Program-made: the position numbers and the translations under genes
Assembly: GCA_001803705.1 (NCBI GenBank)
Contig: MHDY01000225.1
Span: forward strand, 1 to 13,099
DNA length: 13,099 nucleotides
Origin: Nitrospirae bacterium GWC2_56_14
GTDB taxonomy: Bacteria > Nitrospirota > UBA9217
Reading direction: 5' to 3'
Shown: positions 6,845 through 13,099 of the stretch, in pieces
How the letters are laid out: the number at the start of each line of letters is the position of its first letter
How positions within the stretch are numbered: the first letter of the stretch is position 1
Notes under the pieces: generated by a model
What the model saw: the letters and a program-made list of their open reading frames with translations, nothing else
Database searches by the model: none
What the model was told of the DNA's origin: nothing

Positions 6845-6917
6845 CCCTCCGGAAGTATCCTCCCAACTGAAGCATTCACCTGCCGCTTTTCAGCTCAAAA
6901 AGCATGAGAGGGGAAGG
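6845..6917. other. Convergent gap between ribF and the response regulator gene
   Basis: Seventy-three bases separate the two stop codons. Only a weak 6-bp stem (GCTTTT / AAAAGC with a 7-base loop, about 6882-6904) is visible, without a clear T-tract on either strand. I see no convincing terminator for either gene. Confidence 0.4.
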
Positions 6918-7541
6918 TCAGAGCACTCCCGTCTTTCTTGCATTGTTCAAGGCTTCTCCCCGGTCTTTTGCATGGAGCTTTTCATAGATCCTCTTGATGT
7001 GCGAATGTACCGTATGGGCGCTGATGGACAGCTCGACGGCGATCTCTTTATAGGTCATGCCGTGCTCCACGCATTTGATGATGGCCTTTTCCCGCTGGCT
7101 TAAAATGAATTGTTCGCTGATATTATCATCCTGGAACTCATGGATGACCCTCCGCGCGATCTTGGGGCTCATGGGGGAACCGCCTTTATAAAGCTCGTTG
7201 AGTGCCTCGATGAGCTCACGGGGGCTGCTTCCCTTCAGGAGATAGCCGGAGGCGCCGGCCTTGATGGCCGAAAAAACGTTCTCCCGGTCGTCGAATACCG
7301 TATGGGCCATGAACTCGATGGCCGGCATGCTTTTCTTGAGCGCTTTGATGAATTCTATCCCCGACATGCCGGGGAGGCCGAGATCGCACAAGACCACTTC
7401 CGGTGGCGTTTTTTTTATGCCTCGCAGCGCCTCTTCTGCCGATGGATAGGCTCCGGTAACGGTGATGCCGGGTTCACCGCCCAGCAGCATCTTCAGGTTC
7501 TCGCGCAGCATGGGATCGTCTTCAATGATGGCCAGTTTCAT
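6918..7541 (-). CDS. NarL/FixJ-family response regulator
   Basis: This is a cytoplasmic transcription regulator of 207 residues, partner of the histidine kinase encoded just upstream. The receiver domain (about 1-118) has the acidic pair Asp8/Asp9 in 'IIEDDP', the phospho-acceptor Asp53 in 'LCDLGLPG', Thr81 and Lys103 in 'YLLKGSS', so it should be phosphorylatable. A short linker leads to a LuxR-type helix-turn-helix (about 146-205), with 'LSQREKAIIKCVEHGMTYKEIA' (split as 147-157 and 158-168) and the recognition helix 'SAHTVHSHIKRIYEKL'. ATG 7541 has AAGGAT about seven bases upstream and gives the standard REC start; the longer frame from 7574 adds a non-conserved leader. It follows the kinase stop by 34 bases. 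Its target genes cannot be read from this window. Confidence 0.94.
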   Translation of the reverse strand: MKLAIIEDDPMLRENLKMLLGGEPGITVTGAYPSAEEALRGIKKTPPEVVLCDLGLPGMSGIEFIKALKKSMPAIEFMAHTVFDDRENVFSAIKAGASGYLLKGSSPRELIEALNELYKGGSPMSPKIARRVIHEFQDDNISEQFILSQREKAIIKCVEHGMTYKEIAVELSISAHTVHSHIKRIYEKLHAKDRGEALNNARKTGVL

Positions 7542-7575
7542 AGGGAGTATCCTTCCGTTCGTAGGGAATGGCAAC

Positions 7576-10446
7576 TCACAGTGTGTTTCTGAGCGGAGCC
7601 TGTAAAGGGAGGGGGATCTCCAGGGTGACGCAGGTCCCGCACTCCGCGTTCAGCGAGATTTCCCCGCCGAGATATCTGCCCCGGGTCTGCATGTTGGTCA
7701 GGCCGCGTCCGCCGACCCTGCCGTTGCCCACGCCCACGCCGTCATCCTGGATGACCAGTTTCAGCCGGGTTCTGTTGATGGAGAATGCCGCGTTTACCGT
7801 TTTCGCCTGAGCATGCTTGATAATGTTCGTGAGCGCCTCCCGGTAGATCTTGAAGAGGTTCAGGCAGAGCAGGCTTCCCGGCTGGTCGTCGGTCTCCTCG
7901 ATAGAGGACTTCAGGTCAAAGGACATCCCGTGGGGTCCGATCATGGCGTTTCCCTGATTCCTGAGTTCGGCCAGCAGGGTTTGCCAGTTCATGTCGCGGG
8001 CATCGAGGCTGTTCATGAAATTCCTGATCTCAGACAAACCTTCCCGTGAAAGCTCCGATATGGTCGACAGTGTTTTTTTGATGTCAGGAAGGGCGTCCGA
8101 GCTCTTTGCCAGCTCAGCCAGCATGTTGATGTTCGTGGTAATGCCGCCGATCCCGTCATGCAGGTCCCTGAGGAGCTCCTCTTTCTCCGCCAGATGCCGT
8201 TTTTCCTCCTCGATGCGGTCCTCATACTGCTTGACGCTTTCCTCATAGAACCGGATCGTTGATTCTTCAGCTTCCTTGCGGTCGGTAATGTCAAAAATGG
8301 TTGCGATGATCGCCGGTCTCTCCTGATAGGCGATGATGCCTGCGGACATGTTCACCCAGCGCACAGCGCCGCTCTCCGAGGTGATCCGGTATTCATATTC
8401 ATCGATAATGTTCTCTCCGCGCAGGCGCGCCGCTGCCCGTTCCTTCACCAGTGCGCGGTCGTCGGGGTGGATGACCTCCCAGAAATCGAGCGTGAGAAGA
8501 AAATCGCGGGAGTGGCCGGTAATTTTTTCCGTTGCAGGGTTCACGTACCTCAAATGTCCGCCCTGATGGATCACGATCCCGGCTGACGTGGTCTCTGCCA
8601 GGGTCCGGAACTTCAATTCGCTTTCTTTCAGGGACAGGAGCGCCTGCTGAAGTTCCTGGCTGAATCGCTCACGCTCTTCCTCTGCTTGTTTTCGGGCCGA
8701 AATATCGATGATGGTGCCGATGACCGCCGGTTTCCCCTCGTAGGTAGTTATGCCTGCGGTCATAAGCACCCACCGGTGCTCGCCGTCCTTACGTATGATC
8801 TTGAACTCATACTGCGTCGGTGGGGCGTTGCCGCCCAGTCGTTCCTGGGCACGCGCCTTGATCATCTCCACGTAATCGGGGTGGGTAAGGCTCAGAAAAT
8901 TCATGGTCAAATATTCATGAGGCGCATATCCGCAGATCTGCTCGGCCGTTCGGTTCGCGTAGAGAAAGTTTCCTCCCTGGTGAATAAAGATGGCAACGGC
9001 CGCGGTATCGGCCAGAGTGCGGAACTTTTCTTCGCTTTCCTGATAGGACTTGCTCATTCGGCGCGATTCATCGAAGAGCCGTGCATTCTCGATGGCAACC
9101 GATGCATGGCCGGCCATGGACGTGAGGAGGTCTATGTCGCTCTGGATATAGGGCGCCCCGCTCCCTTTTTTCCCAACGGTCATGAAACCGCTGATCTGTC
9201 CTTTATACACCAGGGGAACGATCAGCTCTATATCGGTTTTGGAGATGGCATGGTACAGACGGCCTGCTTCCTCGGTGGAGAGCGCCATCTCGAGTTCCTG
9301 TCTGATCAGCACCTGGTTGGTTCGCTCCAGCCAGCGGATGGCGTCGTCGCTGATCGGCAGAACCGACGGCATGCCGACGCTCTGCCGGATGCGGTAGGCT
9401 CCATCCATTCCTTTGAGGAATAGCTGGATCTTGTCGGTTCTCAACCCACTATTGATACTATTGACAATGTAGGCAAGCAGATCGTCGAGGTCCAGAATCG
9501 TAACGAGAGCGTTCGTTGATTCCCTCAGGAGCTGCTGGTAATCGAACCTGCCTTTAAGAACAATGCTTGCGATCCATGTCTGAACGCGCGATCTGAGCGG
9601 TGTTCCATAAAAGATAAAGCCGATGAGCGCCAGGGAGATGAGGTCTGAGGTGACATCGCCCAGCAAGGGGCTGAGGAAAGCGATGGTGCCGAAATGTATC
9701 AGCGCTACGACGATGAACAGAAAAATGACGGTAAGCGTTCTCGAGACGATGGTTCGGATATCGAATAAACTGTAGCGGATGCAGGCGTAAAAGGTCAGGA
9801 TGACCCAGGGAAAACTGAAAAAAGACGCAAGGCCCGGTTCAAAGGCGACGCCGCCTATGAGCTGCAAGAACCCTGCGGTGAACGACGCACCGCCGCCGAA
9901 GATCAGCAGACCGTAAAAAAAATAATTGAACTGAGACTTTCTTACGCCCACCATGCTTTTTTTCAGGCGAATGCACTCATAAATAAGCCAAAAGGCCAGC
10001 AAAGTTCCGAAGAATCGTCCTGCATGCTCCAGCGGGCCATGCTGGTTGACAAAGGGGATCACGGAATATCCGGGGGCCACGATCAGATCGGTGAACAGGG
10101 ACAGACCGAGAATGACCACCCAGAGGGGATAGAGGACGATGCCGATGATACGCCCGAAACGGCCCTGGTCGTCCTTCAGGAAAAAGAGGACCTGCAGCGC
10201 GGCAGGGACGGTGAACCAGCCGATCCAGTTGAAGCGGGCCGCGAAGTCGATCGACAAGCCCAGCGAGGCGCGAAGATACATCGATCCCGAGGCGATGGAA
10301 AACGCCGCCGAGAACAAGGCCAGGGCGGTAACGGCCTTCTGGACCGGGTCTTGACGGGGATTGTTGCGAAGGAGAATGATGCCGAGGAACAGTTCCAGCG
10401 TACCGATGAACAGCAAGGAGAAGCCGATGATTTCGTATATGGTCAT
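7576..10446 (-). CDS. Membrane sensor histidine kinase, 7TM-GAF-PAS-PAS-HisKA_3-HATPase
   Basis: This is a 956-residue inner-membrane sensor kinase that would phosphorylate the regulator encoded 34 bases downstream. The N-terminus (about 1-285) holds roughly nine hydrophobic segments like the 7TM histidine-kinase sensor region, including the typical 'RYSLFDIRTIVSRTL' passage after the seventh. Then come a GAF-like domain (about 305-460), two PAS domains (about 472-585 and 610-723), each followed by a PAC-like 'DISARKQAEEE' or 'DITDRKEAEES' linker, and a coiled coil. The kinase core has the dimerisation/phospho-acceptor helix 'LLRDLHDGIGG' with His763, the N-box 'YREALTNIIKHA' and the ATP-lid glycine motifs 'DDGVGVG' and 'GGRGLTNMQTR'. 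This is the NarX/DegS-class HisKA_3 type. ATG 10446 has GAAGGAG five bases upstream; a frame start at 10521 lacks one. The ligand is unknown. Confidence 0.94.
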   Translation of the reverse strand: MTIYEIIGFSLLFIGTLELFLGIILLRNNPRQDPVQKAVTALALFSAAFSIASGSMYLRASLGLSIDFAARFNWIGWFTVPAALQVLFFLKDDQGRFGRIIGIVLYPLWVVILGLSLFTDLIVAPGYSVIPFVNQHGPLEHAGRFFGTLLAFWLIYECIRLKKSMVGVRKSQFNYFFYGLLIFGGGASFTAGFLQLIGGVAFEPGLASFFSFPWVILTFYACIRYSLFDIRTIVSRTLTVIFLFIVVALIHFGTIAFLSPLLGDVTSDLISLALIGFIFYGTPLRSRVQTWIASIVLKGRFDYQQLLRESTNALVTILDLDDLLAYIVNSINSGLRTDKIQLFLKGMDGAYRIRQSVGMPSVLPISDDAIRWLERTNQVLIRQELEMALSTEEAGRLYHAISKTDIELIVPLVYKGQISGFMTVGKKGSGAPYIQSDIDLLTSMAGHASVAIENARLFDESRRMSKSYQESEEKFRTLADTAAVAIFIHQGGNFLYANRTAEQICGYAPHEYLTMNFLSLTHPDYVEMIKARAQERLGGNAPPTQYEFKIIRKDGEHRWVLMTAGITTYEGKPAVIGTIIDISARKQAEEERERFSQELQQALLSLKESELKFRTLAETTSAGIVIHQGGHLRYVNPATEKITGHSRDFLLTLDFWEVIHPDDRALVKERAAARLRGENIIDEYEYRITSESGAVRWVNMSAGIIAYQERPAIIATIFDITDRKEAEESTIRFYEESVKQYEDRIEEEKRHLAEKEELLRDLHDGIGGITTNINMLAELAKSSDALPDIKKTLSTISELSREGLSEIRNFMNSLDARDMNWQTLLAELRNQGNAMIGPHGMSFDLKSSIEETDDQPGSLLCLNLFKIYREALTNIIKHAQAKTVNAAFSINRTRLKLVIQDDGVGVGNGRVGGRGLTNMQTRGRYLGGEISLNAECGTCVTLEIPLPLQAPLRNTL

Positions 10447-10565
10447 CTGTACTCCTTCGCCCGAACAGGGCAAGCACGCTGACCGGCTTGGGATAGTTGC
10501 CGGGTATTGCACGATGGCCATGCGGCCAAACGGACGAGGAACAAACTTTATTTTTTAGTAGCGAT

Positions 10566-10595
10566 AGTATATGATAGGCTTGCAGGTGGAGTCAA
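10566..10595 (-). promoter_or_regulatory. Promoter for the histidine kinase-response regulator operon
   Basis: On the minus strand, TTGACT (10590-10595) is followed by an 18-base spacer and TATACT (10566-10571), close to sigma70 consensus at both boxes. The resulting leader is about 115 bases long. It includes two small stem-loops near the Shine-Dalgarno (CCGGC/GCCGG and GCCC/GGGC). I could not match the leader to a known riboswitch. Confidence 0.6.
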
Positions 10596-10694
10596 TAGTT
10601 AAGTGGTGCAGCAATAAAAAATGTGGTTTCCGGCATCGCATGGATTCCGCTCTGCCTGTATGAACGGCGTACACGAGGTGCCTATTTTATCTTG

Positions 10695-10703
10695 AGGAGG
10701 TGA
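10695..10703 (+). promoter_or_regulatory. Near-perfect Shine-Dalgarno of the microprotein gene
   Basis: AGGAGGTGA is a nine-base match to the anti-Shine-Dalgarno complement and stands five bases before the ATG at 10709. It is the strongest ribosome site in the window and the main reason to accept such a short gene. Confidence 0.85.
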
Positions 10704-10708
10704 CATCG

Positions 10709-10774
10709 ATGGCTTGCGGGAAGAAGTGCGGTACAAAAGCGACCGCCAAGAAGAAAACAGCAAAGAAAAAGTAG
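10709..10774 (+). CDS. Lys-rich CxxxC microprotein (21 residues), family not recognised
   Basis: The frame has 21 codons plus TAG. The peptide starts MACGKKCG and continues with alternating Thr/Ala and Lys clusters, ending KKTAKKK. Nine of 21 residues are Lys, with no acidic residue and no hydrophobic stretch. Two cysteines sit at positions 3 and 7 (C-x3-C). It is too short for ordinary gene calling. Support comes from the AGGAGGTGA site five bases upstream and a strong hairpin terminator starting seven bases after the stop, so it is a complete single-gene unit. The basic tail suggests nucleic-acid or anionic-surface binding. The Cys pair suggests metal or thiol chemistry, perhaps as a dimer. 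Both are inference from composition. The neighbours (sensor kinase divergent, cbiX downstream) do not settle a role. A non-coding RNA that happens to contain this frame is the main alternative. Confidence 0.7.
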   Translation: MACGKKCGTKATAKKKTAKKK

Positions 10775-10781
10775 TACTCTC

Positions 10782-10811
10782 CGGCGGGCTCAGTGGCCCG
10801 CCGAACTTTTC
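10782..10811 (+). terminator. Rho-independent terminator after the microprotein gene
   Basis: A perfect 8-bp GC-rich stem (CGGCGGGC at 10782-10789 and GCCCGCCG at 10796-10803) with a 6-base loop is followed by AACTTTTC. The T-run is short but the stem is very stable. It begins seven bases after the microprotein stop codon. Confidence 0.8.
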
Positions 10812-11000
10812 ACGCCGGGCATGGTAGGCCAATGACCGGCTTGGGTTTACGCTCATTTTTTCTGGAGCATTGGCATCAGAACGGTTATGGAACATTTGTA
10901 CGAGCAGTATCTGCGGGTGCGCCGCATCAGCCTGAGCCTTATTTGTTTGATTTTATAAGGCGATAGGGAACAGTTCATGGATGGGGCTCCTACTATTGCA
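10812..11000. other. Non-coding spacer upstream of cbiX
   Basis: No supported gene is seen between the microprotein terminator and the cbiX promoter. The only item noted is a 13-base word at 10833-10845 (TGACCGGCTTGGG) that is exactly repeated from 10480-10492 in the kinase leader. A 23-codon frame at 10887-10958 has no Shine-Dalgarno and was not accepted. Confidence 0.5.
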
Positions 11001-11029
11001 TTGACTTTTACCATGGCCTGTGATAAAAA
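11001..11029 (+). promoter_or_regulatory. Putative promoter for cbiX (and tyrS)
   Basis: TTGACT at 11001-11006, a 17-base spacer and TAAAAA at 11024-11029 (4 of 6) form a moderate sigma70-like site. Transcription from about 11036 gives a 23-base leader containing the GGAG used by the GTG start at 11059. This site would exclude the more upstream GTG at 11020. Confidence 0.5.
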
Positions 11030-11058
11030 AACCAGCCTACGTTCCAATTGGAGACCAT

Positions 11059-11424
11059 GTGCGGACAGCGATTGTCATCTTGGGGCACGGAAGCAGAAGC
11101 GAGAGCGCTGATGACTCCATTCGTCAGGCCGCGGCCCGGATCAGGAGCAAGGGCGGTTACGAAATGGTCATGCATGCCTTCCTGCAGTATGCGTCGCCCG
11201 GTTTGAGCGATGTTCTTGAGGATTGTGTCAGGCGGCAGGTCGCCAAGGTGATCATCGTCCCGTTCTTTATGCAGGCCGGGGCGCACGTTTCTGCAGATAT
11301 CCCCGAATTGGTCAGGGCCGCGAAAAAAAAACACCCGCATCTGGAACTTGTGGTGACTGACTACGTCGGGGGACACCCCTTGATGATCGACATTATTGCC
11401 GATCTGATAAAAAAAACGGAATAA
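11059..11424 (+). CDS. cbiX: Sirohydrochlorin cobaltochelatase, small CbiX type
   Basis: CbiX inserts Co2+ into sirohydrochlorin in anaerobic cobalamin synthesis; relatives insert iron for siroheme. The product is 121 residues, the single-domain short form that works as a homodimer, about half the size of the fused long form. It starts 'MRTAIVILGHGSRSESADD', with the metal-binding His10 in the HGSR motif. A second conserved His76 lies in 'PFFMQAGAHVSADIP', and the C-terminal 'VTDYVGGHPLMIDII' is typical. I chose GTG 11059 because TTGGAG stands five bases upstream and the family N-terminus begins here; a GTG at 11020 adds 13 residues and lies inside the putative promoter. tyrS follows in the same direction with a gap of 94 bases. 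No other tetrapyrrole gene is near, so the metal used (cobalt, iron or nickel) is not decided. Confidence 0.9.
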   Translation: MRTAIVILGHGSRSESADDSIRQAAARIRSKGGYEMVMHAFLQYASPGLSDVLEDCVRRQVAKVIIVPFFMQAGAHVSADIPELVRAAKKKHPHLELVVTDYVGGHPLMIDIIADLIKKTE

Positions 11425-11518
11425 GAGACCGCATCATACGGACGGAAGAGACTGCACCATGATGGCACAGGGCAGGATGCGCAGTTATTCTGCTTCAGGC
11501 CGCAGGGAAAAGGAACCA

Positions 11519-12733
11519 ATGCTGTCAGCGAAAGAGCAATTCGATATCATTAAACGCGGTTCTGTGGAGATCATTGTTGAAGAGGATCTCCTGAAAAAGC
11601 TTGAGCGTGCGGTTGCGGCCGGAAAACCGCTCCGGGTGAAGGCCGGGTTTGACCCGACTGCGCCGGATATCCATCTGGGGCATACGGTGCTCTTGAACAA
11701 GATGCGACAATTCCAGGAGCTCGGTCATGAGGTCATCTTCCTGATCGGTGACTTTACCGGGATGATCGGCGACCCCACGGGTAAGTCTGAAACGAGAAAA
11801 CATCTCACGCAGGAGGAAGTTGCGGCGAACGCGAAGACCTACCAGGCCCAGATCTACCGGATCCTTGATCCCCAAAAGACCAGGATCGCCTTTAATAGCG
11901 AGTGGATGTCGAAAATGTCCGCCGGCGACCTGATCCAGCTCGCTGCCAAGCATACCGTGGCCAGGATGCTTGAGCGGGAGGACTTCAAAAAGCGCTATCA
12001 ATCGGAGCTGCCGATCAGCATTCATGAGTTCCTTTACCCGCTGATCCAGGGGTATGACTCGGTCATGCTGAAGGCGGATGTGGAGCTCGGCGGCACCGAC
12101 CAGAAGTTTAACCTGCTCGTGGGGCGAGAGCTCCAGAAAGAATACGGTCAGGCTCCCCAGTCCATTGTCATGATGCCGCTCCTTGAGGGCCTCGATGGCG
12201 TGAACAAGATGAGCAAAAGCCTGGGGAACTACATCGGCATTAATGATCCGGCAGGAGAGATCTTTGGCAAGGTGATGTCGGTCAACGATAGTCTTATGAT
12301 CCGGTATTACGAACTGCTCAGTTCTGTTTCGCTTGCGGAACTTGCCGACATTAAGGAAAATCTCAAAACGGGGCAGCTTCACCCCATGGAGTCGAAAAAG
12401 CGGCTTGCCGTAGAGATGGTGGATCGCTTCAGCTCGCCGGGCGAGGGCGCGAAAGCGCGGGAAGAGTTTGAAAAAGTGTTCGCCAGAAAGAGCCTTCCCG
12501 ACGAGATGCCGCTCGTTACGATCGCCTGGGACGGGGACCGGATGAAGCTGGCGAAGATCATTGCCCTTGCAGGTGCGGCAAAGAGCAACTCTGACGCGCG
12601 CCGGCTTATTCAGCAGGGCGCAGTAGAGGTGAACGAATCGCCGGTCCGCGAAACTGATATGGAACTGCCGGCGGGAGAGTATGTGTTGAAGGTAGGGAAG
12701 AAGCGTTTTGTGCGAGTCGCTACGGAAAAGTAA
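11519..12733 (+). CDS. tyrS: Tyrosyl-tRNA synthetase, TyrZ-type (KMSKS form)
   Basis: The enzyme attaches tyrosine to tRNA-Tyr in the cytoplasm. The 404-residue class I synthetase has 'FDPTAPDIHLGHTVLL' with the HIGH-equivalent HLGH at 52-55, 'GDFTGMIGDPTGKS' and the tyrosine/ATP-site 'LGGTDQKFNLLVGREL'. It also has a full KMSKS at 230-234. A C-terminal S4-like RNA-binding domain covers about 342-402. The 'DPTAPD.HLGH' plus KMSKS combination marks the TyrZ-like bacterial clade rather than the E. coli TyrS clade, which carries KFGKT. ATG 11519 has AAAGGA four to five bases upstream; the frame could extend to 11459, but that leader is not family-like. I see no T-box leader. It lies between cbiX and an rRNA operon leader. 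No terminator is apparent after its stop, so transcription may read on. Confidence 0.96.
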   Translation: MLSAKEQFDIIKRGSVEIIVEEDLLKKLERAVAAGKPLRVKAGFDPTAPDIHLGHTVLLNKMRQFQELGHEVIFLIGDFTGMIGDPTGKSETRKHLTQEEVAANAKTYQAQIYRILDPQKTRIAFNSEWMSKMSAGDLIQLAAKHTVARMLEREDFKKRYQSELPISIHEFLYPLIQGYDSVMLKADVELGGTDQKFNLLVGRELQKEYGQAPQSIVMMPLLEGLDGVNKMSKSLGNYIGINDPAGEIFGKVMSVNDSLMIRYYELLSSVSLAELADIKENLKTGQLHPMESKKRLAVEMVDRFSSPGEGAKAREEFEKVFARKSLPDEMPLVTIAWDGDRMKLAKIIALAGAAKSNSDARRLIQQGAVEVNESPVRETDMELPAGEYVLKVGKKRFVRVATEK

Positions 12734-12761
12734 AAATAATGAAACAGAATGAAATTAAGGC

Positions 12762-12803
12762 TTGACAGAAGATACACATTCTGATAAATTGCGCCCTCGT
12801 TCG
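12762..12803 (+). promoter_or_regulatory. rRNA operon promoter P1 with GC-rich discriminator
   Basis: TTGACA (12762-12767), a 17-base spacer and TAAATT (12785-12790) are followed directly by GCGCCCTCGTTC (12791-12802). A GC-rich discriminator after the -10 box is typical of ppGpp-controlled stable-RNA promoters. It lies just after tyrS. Confidence 0.8.
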
Positions 12804-12869
12804 ATGGAACCGCAACATACTCGAACAGCTATCGAGCAGCAGAAATAGTACAAGATAGCAGAAAAAGTC

Positions 12870-12911
12870 TTGACAGATGTGACGCAGTCTGATACATTGC
12901 GCCCTCGTTCA
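12870..12911 (+). promoter_or_regulatory. rRNA operon promoter P2, duplicate of P1
   Basis: TTGACA (12870-12875), a 17-base spacer and TACATT (12893-12898) are followed by the same 12-base discriminator GCGCCCTCGTTC (12899-12910) seen at P1, exactly 108 bases further on. From TCTGATA through the discriminator, P1 and P2 differ at one base. Confidence 0.8.
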
Positions 12912-13021
12912 TAGGTAATAAGTTCATAGGCAAAACCTCGGGTTCAACCTCGAAGTTCTATAACTACCAAATGAGCACATCAAAATGTAGCTAAAATATA
13001 CAAAAGAAGCTTACAAAGTTC

Positions 13022-13050
13022 TTGACAAAGTTTGTAAGGTTTGTTAATAT
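13022..13050 (+). promoter_or_regulatory. rRNA operon promoter P3
   Basis: TTGACA (13022-13027), a 17-base spacer and TAATAT (13045-13050) make this the best -10 match of the three promoters. Its discriminator is AT-rich (TGTAATTC), unlike P1 and P2. It stands about 30 bases before boxA. Confidence 0.8.
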
Positions 13051-13076
13051 TGTAATTCTGCAGAACACGCAGAACA

Positions 13077-13090
13077 TGGTCTTTGAAAAC
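13077..13090 (+). promoter_or_regulatory. boxA-like rRNA antitermination element in the rrn leader
   Basis: TGGTCTTTGAAAAC closely matches bacterial rrn leader boxA sequences (E. coli TGCTCTTTAACAA; Bacillus leaders TGTTCTTTGAAAACT). With the three strong promoters upstream and no coding frame, it marks the start of a ribosomal RNA transcript. The 16S rRNA gene should begin a short way past the right edge; none of it is inside the window. Confidence 0.8.
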
Positions 13091-13099
13091 TAAATAGGT

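Noticed and set aside
10447..10565. Possible riboswitch in the kinase leader
   Set aside because: The 115-base leader has two small stems, but I could not match the conserved cores of c-di-GMP, cobalamin, SAM or other known classes. It is left as an ordinary leader.
10599..10895. 98-codon minus-strand frame across the microprotein gene
   Set aside because: It has no ribosome site, no motif, and runs antisense through the microprotein terminator hairpin.
10887..10958. 23-codon plus-strand frame beginning MEHLYEQY
   Set aside because: No Shine-Dalgarno precedes the ATG, no terminator follows, and the composition is unremarkable.
11020..11058. Upstream GTG start for cbiX
   Set aside because: It would place the start codon inside the putative -10 region, lacks a Shine-Dalgarno, and adds residues not typical of the family. 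GTG 11059 with GGAG is better.
11425..11518. T-box leader upstream of tyrS
   Set aside because: The 94-base spacer has no T-box core, no specifier-loop arrangement and no terminator hairpin before the start codon.

Overview
The window is a chromosomal segment of a Gram-negative-type bacterium with about 55% G+C genes. Gene order and protein styles suggest Nitrospirota or Desulfobacterota (deltaproteobacterial) relatives. That placement is inference from gap-pgk-tpiA-secG clustering, the 7TM-type sensor kinase and the codon style, not from a marker gene. No mobile element, CRISPR array or phage gene is visible.

Left part (1-5765, all minus strand). The leftward transcript starts at a strong sigma70-like promoter near 5831-5860. 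It reads a DUF1015 protein, then gap, pgk, tpiA (three consecutive lower-glycolysis/gluconeogenesis enzymes) and secG (translocase subunit). It ends at a clear intrinsic terminator at 735-768. Beyond the terminator lies the N-terminal 224 codons of a family 5 (oligopeptide-type) ABC transporter substrate-binding lipoprotein, cut by the window edge. Three of the four gaps between genes in the DUF1015-to-secG transcript carry different short-period repeats or inverted repeats.

Middle (5766-10446). A divergent promoter region drives DUF1015 leftward and ribF (bifunctional riboflavin kinase/FAD synthetase) rightward. The ribF transcript looks almost leaderless. ribF converges with a two-component pair on the minus strand: a 956-residue 7TM-GAF-PAS-PAS histidine kinase of the NarX/DegS class, followed by a NarL-type response regulator.

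Right part (10447-13099). A roughly 600-base region without a long gene contains a well-supported 21-codon gene on the plus strand. It has a near-perfect Shine-Dalgarno and its own hairpin terminator, and encodes a Lys-rich CxxxC microprotein that I cannot assign to a family. It is followed by cbiX (small sirohydrochlorin chelatase) and tyrS (tyrosyl-tRNA synthetase of the KMSKS-bearing TyrZ type). The last 366 bases are non-coding and AT-rich. They hold three tandem promoters, each with TTGACA and a 17-base spacer, and a boxA-like antitermination element, which is the leader of a ribosomal RNA operon whose 16S gene should begin just beyond the window.

The most noteworthy items are the microprotein gene, the triple rrn promoter with duplicated GC-rich discriminators, the DUF1015 link to central carbon genes, and the intergenic repeats.
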